A stretch of 64,000 nucleotides of DNA, taken from the NCBI RefSeq assembly GCF_011440375.1, contig NZ_JAAOIR010000002.1, positions 969,769 through 1,033,768 on the forward strand, given 5' to 3'. The stretch is from Halorubellus sp. JP-L1 (lineage in GTDB: Archaea > Halobacteriota > Halobacteria > Halobacteriales > Natrialbaceae). Position 1 is the stretch's first letter, and each line of letters opens with the position of its first letter. Shown here in pieces: positions 41,925 through 51,541 of this stretch. Under the pieces are notes generated by a model that was given only the letters and a program-made list of their open reading frames with translations, was not told the DNA's origin and searched no databases. Made by a program: the position numbers and the translations under genes.

Positions 41925-43067
41925 CTACAGCCCGAGTTCGCGACCGATGACGAGGTGCTGGATCTCGCTGGTGCCCTCGCCGATCTCCATGAGCTTCGCG
42001 TCCCGCATGAACCGCTGCGGCGAGAAGTCCTCCGTGTACCCGTAGCCGCCCAGGACCTGCACGGCCTCCTCGGCGACCTTCCGCGCCGCCTCGCTCGCGT
42101 CGAGCTTCGCGAGCGAACTCGACTTCGTCACCGACTGACCCTGGTCGTACTGCCACGCCGACTTGTGCGTCAGCAGGCGCGCGCGCTCGACCTGGCGCTC
42201 CATGTGGACGACCTTGTCGCGGATCGCGTCGAACTTCGAGATGGGCTGCCCGAACTGCTCGCGCTCCTTCGAGTAGGATTTCGCAGCCTCGTACGCGCCC
42301 TGGGCGAGCCCCGTCGAGATCGCGGCGATCGAGATGCGGCCGCCGTCGAGGGTCTTCTTCGTCTGCTCCCAGCCCTCGCCCTCTTCGCCGAGCAATCGGT
42401 CCTCGGGGACGCGGACGTCGTCGAGCTGGATCTCGCACGTCGGCGACGCGTTCAGTCCCATCTTGTCCCAGACCGTCGAGACCTCGAAGCCGTCGTCGTT
42501 CGCGGGGTCGACGATGAACGTCGAGATGCCGTCGTAGCCAGCGCCCGGCTCGGTGACGGCCTTCACGAGCACGCTGTTCGCGACGTTCGCGTTCGTGATG
42601 AACTGCTTCGTGCCGTTGAGCACGTACTCGTCGCCGTCCCTCTCCGCGGTCGTGTCCATGTCGCTCGCGTCGCTCCCGCTCCCGGGTTCCGTGAGCGCCC
42701 ACGCACCCATCTCGTCGCCGGAGGCGAGCGGCTCCAGCCACTCCGCCTTCTGCTCGTCGGTCCCGAACAGCTCCAGGGGCTTCGAGGCTAGCGACGTGTG
42801 AGCGACGTACGAGAGCGCCACGGACCCGGAGACGCGCCCGAGCTCCTCCGCGACGACCGCGTACATGAGCGTGTCGCCGCCGAGACCACCGTACGCTTCG
42901 CTGATCGGGACGCCCATCACGTCGAGCTTCCCGAGTTCGTCGAAGATCTCCTCGGGGAACCGGTGCTCGTCCTCGATCTCCTGGGCGATCGGTTCGATCT
43001 CCTCGTCGCAGAACCGACGCACCTCCTCCTGGATCATCCGGTGCTCGTCCGGCAGCTCGAAGTCCAT
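41925..43067 (-). CDS. Acyl-CoA dehydrogenase
   Basis: A 380-residue flavoprotein oxidising acyl-CoA to 2-enoyl-CoA. Family motifs in order: WALTEPGSGSDASDM (FAD and substrate loop), NGTKQFITNA, EGWEQTKKTLDGGRI, REQFGQPISKFDAI, and the C-terminal QVLGGYGYTEDFSPQRFMRDAKLMEIGEGTSEIQ. The last contains the catalytic glutamate region (GEGTSEIQ, C-terminal type). Start Met43067 is supported by TTTATTTTC on the minus strand, about 27 bases upstream. An earlier in-frame start would add 46 residues of non-coding sequence. It works with electron-transfer flavoprotein, not encoded here. Confidence 0.93.
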   Translation of the reverse strand: MDFELPDEHRMIQEEVRRFCDEEIEPIAQEIEDEHRFPEEIFDELGKLDVMGVPISEAYGGLGGDTLMYAVVAEELGRVSGSVALSYVAHTSLASKPLELFGTDEQKAEWLEPLASGDEMGAWALTEPGSGSDASDMDTTAERDGDEYVLNGTKQFITNANVANSVLVKAVTEPGAGYDGISTFIVDPANDDGFEVSTVWDKMGLNASPTCEIQLDDVRVPEDRLLGEEGEGWEQTKKTLDGGRISIAAISTGLAQGAYEAAKSYSKEREQFGQPISKFDAIRDKVVHMERQVERARLLTHKSAWQYDQGQSVTKSSSLAKLDASEAARKVAEEAVQVLGGYGYTEDFSPQRFMRDAKLMEIGEGTSEIQHLVIGRELGL

Positions 43068-43281
43068 ATGCGAAACTTGCAGAGACCGAAAATAAAGGCT
43101 TCTACACCGTGACCGATTCTCGGGCACGGCGGCGTCGCGTCCTGTGACGCAGTCACCTCGACGCGTCCAGCGGTCGATGGGGCGTTCGTGGCTCGAGCGG
43201 CGCACACCGAGGCTCGCGACGGTTCACCGCCGACCGTCTCGAGCGGGAGAGTTTTGGGGGCCGGGAACGGAGTTGTGAGGC

Positions 43282-44079
43282 GTGGCCATCCGGGAGTTGC
43301 TACGGGGGACCGTCGACTGGACGCGCCTCGAGGCCGTCGCGAGAACCGTCGCCGAGCGCAACGGCCGGACCGCGGTGCGCGTCGAGTTCCTCGACGCCGA
43401 CAACTGGCTGTCGACGCCGATGATCGTCGACGACGAGTGGTTCGTGAAGGTCGTCACCCCGCAGAACTCGGTCGTGCACGCGGTGTTCACCGCCGGCCGG
43501 AACCTCGGTGCGTTCTCCTCGGGCACCGAGGGGTTCTTCGATCACGTCGGAACGCCGCTGGCGCTCGCCGAGCGCGAGTTCGAGGCCGCGACCCGGATGC
43601 GTGCGATCGGCCTGAACGCCCCCCGACCCGTGGACGCCTTCGAGGTCGAGGGGCTGGGCGTACTCGTCCTCGAGTACCTCCCGGACTTCAGGACGTTCGA
43701 CGACCTCGCGGACGCCGAGGTCGAGTCGCACGCGAGCGAGCTGTTCGACGTGCTCTCGACGATGCACGACGAGGGGCTCGCGCACGGCGACCTCCGGGGC
43801 GAGAACCTCCTCGTGTACGACGACGAGCTGTACGTCATCGACGCGACGACCGTCCGCGAGGAGGGGTTCGCGGGTGCGCGATCCTACGACCTGGCGTGCG
43901 CCCTCGCGGAACTCGCCCAGCGCATCGGCGCTCGAGAGGCGGTCGCCGCCGCTCGCGAGGCGTACCCGGTCGCGGACGTGCTCGCCGCGCGGGACTTCCT
44001 CGACTTCGTCGCGCTCCGCCCCGACCACGATTTCGACGGCAACGCACTCAAGGGCGAGATCGAGCGCGTCGCGACGTAG
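43282..44079 (+). CDS. RIO-like serine/threonine kinase
   Basis: A 265-residue protein with a compact kinase fold. The catalytic loop is MHDEGLAHGDLRGENLLVYDD (about residues 155-175), with the catalytic Asp in HGDLRGEN and the metal Asp in ELYVIDATTV. The ATP lysine is probably in EWFVKVVTP near residue 53. It lacks the N-terminal winged helix of RIO2 and the long flexible loop of RIO1. It is therefore a RIO/Bud32-like orphan. Start GTG 43282; GAGAGTTTTGG (43246-43256) lies about 30 bases upstream. Substrate unknown. Confidence 0.78.
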   Translation: MAIRELLRGTVDWTRLEAVARTVAERNGRTAVRVEFLDADNWLSTPMIVDDEWFVKVVTPQNSVVHAVFTAGRNLGAFSSGTEGFFDHVGTPLALAEREFEAATRMRAIGLNAPRPVDAFEVEGLGVLVLEYLPDFRTFDDLADAEVESHASELFDVLSTMHDEGLAHGDLRGENLLVYDDELYVIDATTVREEGFAGARSYDLACALAELAQRIGAREAVAAAREAYPVADVLAARDFLDFVALRPDHDFDGNALKGEIERVAT

Positions 44080-44205
44080 TCACCGGAATCGTCCGCCCGT
44101 CGTCGGTGACCACCCCCACACGATTTGCCGGTAAGAATTGCCGAGAACCGCCCGGTGGAAGGGGTGCCTTTTTCATGTGGCTACGAGTAATTTTTGCCGA
44201 ACACG

Positions 44206-45726
<1,521 letters not shown>

Positions 45727-45894
45727 GGCGTCGTCGCGTCCTGCAGTTCGCTCTCGATTGCTGTTCTTCGACCGCGATACGTCGCTCCGGGAGACCAGTG
45801 GGGACCATCGGCTCGCGATGCCCGACGCTCGTCGCTGTCGCTGAACGACATCCACCCCGTGGTTTGACGAGACGTCGACCTGAACGTCGAGTCG

Positions 45895-47148
45895 ATGGTC
45901 GATCCCGCAACCGCGCCCCTGTCCGAGGTGATCCTGCGGCTGCTCGTCGCGTTCGGGCTGGGAGCGCTGCTCGGCCTGGAGCGCGAGCGAGCCGAGTCCG
46001 GCGGGTCGTTCGCCGGCAGCAGGACGTTCCCCCTGTTCGCGCTCTACGGCGCGCTCGTCGCGGGATTCTATCCGGCCGGATTCGCGCTCTCGGTCGCCGC
46101 CCTGGTGGTCCCGCTCTCGGTCGCGTACGTCGCGAAGGTCTGGTTCGAGCACGACATCGGACTGACGACGCTCGTCGCGGCACTCCTCGTCGTCCTCCTG
46201 GGTGCGTTGACGATGCACTCCGAGAACGGCGTCGTCGTCGCGGTCGTCGTCGGCGGCGCGACGACGGTGCTCCTCTCGGCGAAGGACCCCATCCACGAGT
46301 TCGTCGACCGCGTCGACGAGACCGAACGGCGGGCGACCGCGAAGTTCGTGCTCGTCGTGCTCGTCGTCCTCCCCGCCCTCCCCGACCGATCGCTCGACGC
46401 GCTCTACGGCCTGAACCCACGGTTCGTGTGGCTGATGGTCGTCTTCGTCACCGGACTCGGGTTCGTCGCGTACGTCCTCGGTCAGGTCCTCGGCGCCGAA
46501 CGCGGAATCGCACTCACCGGACTCGTCGGCGGGTTCGTCTCCTCCACGGCGACGACCGTCTCGATGGCCGAGAAGACGACGCAGAACGAGACGCTCTATC
46601 ACGTCTGCGCGTTCGCGGTCGTCACCGCTTCGATCGTGATGTTCCCGCGGGCACTCATCGAGGTCGCCGTCGTCAACCCCGCGCTCCTGCCGAGCGTGGC
46701 AGTCCCGCTCGGCGTGATGACCGTCGTCGGCGTGATCGCCGCTGGCGTCCTCTACTGGCGGACCGCCTCCGAGAGCGACGTCGAACCCGACGACCTGAAG
46801 AACCCGTTCCGGCTCCGGCCGGCGCTCGCGTTCGGCGTCATCTTCGCGGTCGTCCTCCTCGTCTCGGAGTCCGCGAACGAACTCTTCGGGAGCACGGGCC
46901 TGTACGCGACGGCGTTCCTCTCCGGGCTCGCGGACGTCGACGCGATGACGCTCACGCTCAGCACGCTCGCCGCCGAGGGCGCGGTGTCGACGGAGGTCGC
47001 CACCACCGGCATCGTGATCGCGGCGATCGCGAACACCGCCGTGAAGGCCGCCCTCGCGTGGGTCCTCGGCACGCGCGAGCTCGGCACGCTCGTCGCGGTC
47101 GTCCTCGGCGTCGTCGCAGCGAGCGGCCTCCTGCTCGTCGTCGTCTGA
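45895..47148 (+). CDS. MgtC/SapB-DUF4010 membrane protein
   Basis: A 417-residue membrane protein with about twelve hydrophobic segments. The N-terminal MgtC/SapB-like part has LLVAFGLGALLGLERERAESGGSFAGSRTFPLFALYGAL at residues 14-52. The remainder is DUF4010, with GLTGLVGGFVSSTATTVSMAEKT-like sequence near residues 206-228 and FLSGLADVDAMTLTLSTLA near 342-360. The family may take part in Mg2+ or membrane homeostasis; the transport role is unproven. It is a single gene with no obvious operon partner. Confidence 0.85.
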   Translation: MVDPATAPLSEVILRLLVAFGLGALLGLERERAESGGSFAGSRTFPLFALYGALVAGFYPAGFALSVAALVVPLSVAYVAKVWFEHDIGLTTLVAALLVVLLGALTMHSENGVVVAVVVGGATTVLLSAKDPIHEFVDRVDETERRATAKFVLVVLVVLPALPDRSLDALYGLNPRFVWLMVVFVTGLGFVAYVLGQVLGAERGIALTGLVGGFVSSTATTVSMAEKTTQNETLYHVCAFAVVTASIVMFPRALIEVAVVNPALLPSVAVPLGVMTVVGVIAAGVLYWRTASESDVEPDDLKNPFRLRPALAFGVIFAVVLLVSESANELFGSTGLYATAFLSGLADVDAMTLTLSTLAAEGAVSTEVATTGIVIAAIANTAVKAALAWVLGTRELGTLVAVVLGVVAASGLLLVVV

Positions 47149-47573
47149 CCGCGCGAGAACGCGCCAGCCGCGTCGGTGTTCTGGCAGGAGGATCGGCAAC
47201 ACCGGAACGGTCGAGAGCCGGACGACTGTCTCGGCGACGGATAGCGGTGTTGGAGGTGATCGGAATCGGGCCGGCGGCGGTCGCGGACGCTTACGGTCGC
47301 GATACGTCGAATTCGCAGTGCTCGAGGGCGTGAGGACGAGAGATGCGACACCTCGATTAGGCTCCCGGGTAGCCCCGAGGTGCCGCGTTGGGCGCGGGCG
47401 TAGGTGCGACGGGCGTTGTGTGCCGGTCAGACGTGAAAAGCGTCTTCTTCCGGCAACCAATCCTATCGCCGCCTCACATATAAATGGTCGGTTCCACGTG
47501 AGCGTTCGCGCCGGCGAGCCGTGGGTGAGTCTGACACGATTCGTGGGGCGTACCGAGCCCACGCGGAACCCAC
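47149..47573. other. Gene-free 425-base stretch
   Basis: I see no protein gene. An AT-rich box, CATATAAATG (47477-47486), is TATA-like on either strand. On the minus strand it could start a short transcript, but no gene lies there. I looked for SRP RNA and RNase P RNA core sequences (GGAAGGGAGCAG-like, GAGGAAAGTCC) and did not find them. A small RNA is possible but not shown. Confidence 0.4.
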
Positions 47574-48422
47574 CTAGAGCCGTCGATCCTCGAGCGCCGG
47601 GAACTCCGCACGCACGGAGCGAACTCGCTCCGGGTCGAGGTCGGCGAACACCGTCGTCTCCCGGTCGTCTGTCGTCGCGACCGGCGTCCCCCACGGGTCG
47701 TACGCGGTCGACCGACCGACGAGGTCCGTGCCGCCGACCGTGCCCGCGCCGTTGATCGTCGCGACGTAACTCAAGTTCTCGACCGCGCGCGTCGACGGGA
47801 GCGTCTTCCAGTGCTCGACGCGCGGGTACGGCCACGCGGACGGCACCAGCACCAGGTCCGCGCCCGCGTCCAGGTACTCGCGGTACAGCTCCGGGAACCG
47901 CAGGTCGTAGCACGTCGATACCGCGAGCGTGAACCCCGCGACGTCGACCGTCGGCCGGCGCTCCCCGGCCACCAGGAGTTCCGCCTCCGCGGAGTCGTAC
48001 CCGAACAGGTGATGCTTCCGGTAGACGAGCTCTCGATCGCCGCGCGGCGAGAACACGACCGCGGTGTTCGCGAGTCCCTCGTCGGCCGGCGTCGGCACGT
48101 CCACGGAAGACGCCGCCGTCGAAGCAAGGTCCTCCACGACCGTCCCCGCGAGCACCCACACGTCGTTTTCGCGCGCAGCGTCCGCGAACGCCGCCAGTCG
48201 CGGCCCCCCGAGCCCCTCGGCCTGGCGAGCGTACGAGTCGAACGCGAAGTACCCGACGTCGAACAGCTCGGGGAACGCGACGAGGTCCGCGCCCGCGTCC
48301 GCAGCCGCTTCCAGTTCCGAGAGCGCCCGCTCGACGTTGTCCTCGACGTTCCCGGCATCTGGAGAGAACTGCACGAGCGCCACTCGAAGACCGTCGCCAG
48401 CGTCGACGTGGTTCGCGGTCAT
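47574..48422 (-). CDS. Carbon-nitrogen (nitrilase-family) hydrolase
   Basis: A 282-residue nitrilase-superfamily amidase. The Glu-Lys-Cys triad is visible: the Glu in VAFPELFDVG (about residue 50), the Lys in LVYRKHHLFGYD (about 136) and the Cys in VSTCYDLRFPELYRE (about 172). It follows the pattern of omega-amidase/Nit2-like enzymes that hydrolyse small amides. The exact substrate is not determined. Its ATG overlaps the stop of the SRPBCC gene by four bases, so the two are cotranslated. Confidence 0.88.
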   Translation of the reverse strand: MTANHVDAGDGLRVALVQFSPDAGNVEDNVERALSELEAAADAGADLVAFPELFDVGYFAFDSYARQAEGLGGPRLAAFADAARENDVWVLAGTVVEDLASTAASSVDVPTPADEGLANTAVVFSPRGDRELVYRKHHLFGYDSAEAELLVAGERRPTVDVAGFTLAVSTCYDLRFPELYREYLDAGADLVLVPSAWPYPRVEHWKTLPSTRAVENLSYVATINGAGTVGGTDLVGRSTAYDPWGTPVATTDDRETTVFADLDPERVRSVRAEFPALEDRRL

Positions 48423-48856
48423 GCCGGGAGCCCCAGGTCGGCACGCAACGCCGCCTCGAGGTTGTCCAGTTCGTCGTCGAGGTTCTTCCTGAAGTACCGC
48501 TCGACGCCCGGGAGTTTCCCCTCGACGCGGAACCGATTGACGAGCTCGCAGCCGTCCTCGGTCGGCACCACCTCGTGCTCGCCGACGACGCGCATCACCT
48601 TCGACCGACCGACGAACTTCACGTACTCGCCCTCGCGGCGCTCGACGTCCCGGGTCTCCACGGCCGTCGTCCGATCGATCACGGGAATCGGGAGGCCGAC
48701 GTGCCACGTCGCCCTATCACCGTCGCCGTCCGGGTCGATGTCGTAGTCCTCGACGACGCTGATCGCCTCCGCGCGACAGCGCGGGTCGGAGATGAACGCC
48801 CACACGTCCTCGGGTGGTGCGGCGAACGCGAACGTCCGCTCGACGGTCACAGTCAT
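48419..48856 (-). CDS. SRPBCC/polyketide cyclase-like protein
   Basis: A 145-residue START/Bet v1-like fold. It begins TVERTFAFAAPPEDVWAFISDPRC, the usual first strand and helix, and ends with a long helix KLPGVERYFRKNLDDELDNLEAALRADLG. The beta-sheet between binds hydrophobic ligands in relatives. No catalytic residues are evident. Start Met48856 removes 18 non-conserved residues of the longer frame. It is cotranslated with the nitrilase-family gene, but a shared pathway is unknown. Confidence 0.78.
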   Translation of the reverse strand: MTVTVERTFAFAAPPEDVWAFISDPRCRAEAISVVEDYDIDPDGDGDRATWHVGLPIPVIDRTTAVETRDVERREGEYVKFVGRSKVMRVVGEHEVVPTEDGCELVNRFRVEGKLPGVERYFRKNLDDELDNLEAALRADLGLPA

Positions 48857-48864
48857 CGATAGAA

Positions 48865-49089
48865 CTAGCTCACCGTTACCTTCCAGGTCGTCGAGCGAGC
48901 ACGTCCCCACTTCTCGATGTCGACCTCCTCGGACTTCTCGTCCAGGTTCGGCAGTCGAACCCCGACCTGTTTCGAAGAGAGCCCCAGCGCATCCGCGATG
49001 TTCTTCGAGCGGAAGTACTGCTGTCCGCGCGAGACGCTGTCGCGTAGGTACGCCATGATGCGCTGTTCCTCGTCCGAATACTCACTCAT
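48865..49089 (-). CDS. Small winged-helix protein (DUF7123-like)
   Basis: A 74-residue protein with a helix-turn-helix: EEQRIMAYLRDSVSRGQQYFRSKNIADALGLSSKQVGVRLPNL, then a short wing VDIEKWGRARSTTWKVTV. This short form is widespread in haloarchaea as a predicted DNA-binding protein of unknown target. GGTTAATACTC on the minus strand (about 49113-49123), about 28 bases upstream, supports the start. It is eight bases upstream of the SRPBCC gene on the same strand, possibly one transcript. Confidence 0.78.
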   Translation of the reverse strand: MSEYSDEEQRIMAYLRDSVSRGQQYFRSKNIADALGLSSKQVGVRLPNLDEKSEEVDIEKWGRARSTTWKVTVS

Positions 49090-49138
49090 CGTACGAATCC
49101 GACTACGTGACTCAGAGTATTAACGGTTTCCCGGTCGT

Positions 49139-49387
49139 TCAGGCGTCGTACCACTGGACGGCGACGACGGCCATGACGCCGAACGCCATCGCGAGCCCGA
49201 ACCCGACGGCGGCGTTGACCTCCATCGCGTGCGTCGTCGCCTCGGGCAGATCCAGGCCACCGCGGAGCGACGCGGTCGCGGCGAACCCGGCGCCGGCGGC
49301 GGCGATCGCGCCGAGGACGGCGAGGGCGCCGAAGAGCATCGATAACCCGAGTCCCTTGTCCGACCCACCGGTGTCCGTAGCAGTCAT
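49139..49387 (-). CDS. Small two-helix membrane protein, unknown function
   Basis: An 82-residue protein. A polar head (TATDTGGSDKGLGL) precedes hydrophobic segments at about residues 16-37 and 56-77, with a histidine/asparagine-containing loop (DLPEATTHAMEVNA) between. Start at ATG 49387. A longer frame reaching 49630 overlaps the promoter of the divergent gene and is not preferred. The family is not recognised beyond small haloarchaeal membrane proteins. Confidence 0.68.
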   Translation of the reverse strand: MTATDTGGSDKGLGLSMLFGALAVLGAIAAAGAGFAATASLRGGLDLPEATTHAMEVNAAVGFGLAMAFGVMAVVAVQWYDA

Positions 49388-49545
49388 ACTCGCCCGTATC
49401 CACCGACCCGACTTAGTACCACCGTCTCCGCGTCGCTCGACGGCGTCGACGTCGGGTCCGAGCGCGTCGACGGCGGCCGCGAGCGCGTCGACCAAATTCT
49501 CTTGCGACAAGACCTTTAAGACTCGCCGGGAGAGTCGCGGGCAAG

Positions 49546-50829
49546 ATGGGTGCAGACGCAGCAGGCGAAGGTGGAACGGGCTCGTCGCTCGCCGCGACGC
49601 TCCAATCGCTGTTCCTGGGCAGTATCCCACGGGTCGTCGGAACCGTCGTGCTCTCGCTGGTCGTCGTGGCAGCGGTCGCGTTCGCGGCGGGCGCGGTCGG
49701 CGTCCCGAGCGTGACGAGCTTCCAGAACGAGTTCGCGGGCGTCGACGACTCGACGACGACGATCGCGTCGGACATCCAGGTGTCGAACCCGAACCCGATC
49801 GGCGCGGGGTTCCTCGGCGTGTCCGGCGAGTACGCGATCGCGATGAACGACGTCCGGATGGCGAACGGGTCGACGGGCTCGGTCGAGATGGCGCCCGGGA
49901 ACTCGACGATCGAACTGGAGACGACCCTCGACAACGACCGCATCCCGGCGTGGTGGGTGAGTCACGTCCAGCGCGACGAGCAGACGGCCGTGAACGTGAA
50001 CGCGACCGTCGACTCCGAGCTGCTCGGGCAGTCCGTCCCGGTCGAGCGGACGCGCACGATCGAGACGGACATGCTGTCGTCGTTCAACTCCACGGAGACA
50101 CGGCCCGTGAACTCGAGTAGCCCGCTCGTGAGCGACCCGCTCCTGTACGTGAACGAGACGCGCGCGCAGTGGGGCGAGGTCACCGACGAGCGCACGGGTA
50201 TCGTCGTCGACTTCTACATCTACAACCCGAAGGACTACGCGATCCCCGTCTCGAAGCTGAACTACACGATCGACATGAACGACGTGCGCGTCGGCGCGGG
50301 CGAGAACACCGAAGAGAAGGTGCTCGCGCCGAACTCGCTGACGCGCGTGCGGACGGTGACGCACATCCAGAACGACAACCTCGACGAGTGGTGGGTGACC
50401 CACGTCGAGCGCGACCAGGTGACTGACGTCGTCATCGACTTCGGCGCGACGCTCGACGTCGCCGGGACCGAGATCGTCATCCCGCTCGAGGACGCGACGC
50501 ACCGCGAGACCATCGAGACCGACATCTTCGGGACGAAGGACGAATCCTCGACCGAGGACGCCACGGCCGGGAACGAGACCGACGGCGGCAGCGACGACGA
50601 CAGCACCTCCGACGGAACCAGCTCCGACGGCGGCGACGGCACCACCTCCGAGGGCGACGACGGCACCACCGCAGATGGTGACGACACGACGACCGAGTCC
50701 GACGACACCACGAGCGAGGACGGTGACGACACCACATCCGAGGGTGGAGACGGGACGACGACGACAGACGACGGTGGCATCATCCCGCACGTCGCTCCCG
50801 GTCGCGTCCATCCGGAGACGGTCGCGTAG
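49546..50829 (+). CDS. Exported LEA14-like protein with two domains and acidic tail
   Basis: A 427-residue protein anchored by a membrane segment (about residues 30-52). Two LEA type-2/water-stress domains follow. The first covers about 70-180 (TTTIASDIQVSNPNPIGAGFLGVSGEY), the second about 205-320 (TGIVVDFYIYNPKDYAIPVSKLNYTIDMNDV); both carry the N-P motif of the family. A low-complexity tail of D/T/S/E/G (about 335-410) and many N-glycosylation sequons (N-x-S/T) fit an extracellular protein. CTTTAAGAC (49510-49520) lies about 30 bases before the ATG. Role: perhaps cell-surface stability; inference. Confidence 0.8.
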   Translation: MGADAAGEGGTGSSLAATLQSLFLGSIPRVVGTVVLSLVVVAAVAFAAGAVGVPSVTSFQNEFAGVDDSTTTIASDIQVSNPNPIGAGFLGVSGEYAIAMNDVRMANGSTGSVEMAPGNSTIELETTLDNDRIPAWWVSHVQRDEQTAVNVNATVDSELLGQSVPVERTRTIETDMLSSFNSTETRPVNSSSPLVSDPLLYVNETRAQWGEVTDERTGIVVDFYIYNPKDYAIPVSKLNYTIDMNDVRVGAGENTEEKVLAPNSLTRVRTVTHIQNDNLDEWWVTHVERDQVTDVVIDFGATLDVAGTEIVIPLEDATHRETIETDIFGTKDESSTEDATAGNETDGGSDDDSTSDGTSSDGGDGTTSEGDDGTTADGDDTTTESDDTTSEDGDDTTSEGGDGTTTTDDGGIIPHVAPGRVHPETVA

Positions 50830-50897
50830 GCCAACGCGTCGGGATGGTAGCCCCGCGCGCCGGAAGGGTTTTTACCCTGGGCGCGCTCGGTCGCGGT

Positions 50898-51003
50898 ATG
50901 GAACGGAGTACTCACTCTCCGGATCGAGTTCTTCTCGGGTAAGCCCGAGGTCAGTACCGACGAATCGAGCGAGCGCATCCAGATCGACGTCGACGACGCC
51001 TGC
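50898..51003 (+). other. Frame-shifted 5' end of the following gene
   Basis: ATG 50898 follows a perfect leaderless promoter (GGGTTTTTACCC, 50865-50876, about 27 bases upstream). Read in its own frame it stops after 14 codons. From about 50910 the downstream frame is open and coding (VLTLRIEFFSGKPEV, then ERIQIDVDDACVELTR), but it has no start codon before GTG 51004. Removing one base in the codons after ATGGAACGG would join the two as M-E-R-V-L-T-L-R. Either a true frameshift or a sequence error separates start and body. Confidence 0.6.
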
Positions 51004-51471
51004 GTGGAACTGACCAGAGCCGACGCCGTCGCACTCAAGGAGCGCCTGGCCGACGCCGTCGTTTCCGACCGCGAGTTCTTCCGGACCGCCGGCCGCCACC
51101 GCGAGGACGGGAGCTACGAGGTCCGCCGCCGCGGCGCGGACTCGTCCGGGAACGCGAAGGTGTTCCAGGACTTCGACGCACTCGACCGCCTCTACGAGCG
51201 ACTGCCCGACGCGTTCGACGCCGACGACGTCTCCCGGACCGGCATCACCGGGTCGCGTCGACACATGCTCGTCAGGCACTTCGCGGAACACCCCGCGTTC
51301 GACTGCGAGATCGCGAACCGGAGCCCACTGCGCGCGGAGAAGACGAACGCCGCGCAGTCGGCGAACGCGCCACAGTCGGCCGCTGGAGAATCGGACGCGA
51401 CGAACGGCGGACCGTCGGAGGACGCAACCGACGACGGCTCGCAGCCAGAAGAGGTGGTCGCCGACGACTGA
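51004..51471 (+). CDS. Haloarchaeal conserved protein, 5' end apparently frameshifted
   Basis: The intact frame from GTG 51004 gives 155 residues: ELTRADAVALKERLADAVVSDREFFRTAGRHREDGSYEVRRRGADSSGNAKVF, then FDALDRLYERLPDAFDADDVSRTGITGSRRHMLVRHFAEHP, and an acidic tail. The body is predicted to be soluble alpha/beta with no known catalytic motif. Codons upstream of this GTG continue the protein, so the native start is most likely ATG 50898 with a one-base disruption between. If the shift is real, the gene may be non-functional or start internally. The family is unknown to me. Confidence 0.6.
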   Translation: MELTRADAVALKERLADAVVSDREFFRTAGRHREDGSYEVRRRGADSSGNAKVFQDFDALDRLYERLPDAFDADDVSRTGITGSRRHMLVRHFAEHPAFDCEIANRSPLRAEKTNAAQSANAPQSAAGESDATNGGPSEDATDDGSQPEEVVADD

Positions 51472-51541
51472 CCCGCCGTCGGCGTCCGGTGTCGACGACG
51501 CGGTCGGGAACGGACGTCGTCGTCGGTCGACGATTCCGCCG

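Noticed and set aside
47149..47573. Candidate SRP RNA or RNase P RNA gene
   Set aside because: Conserved core sequences of either RNA were not found on either strand.
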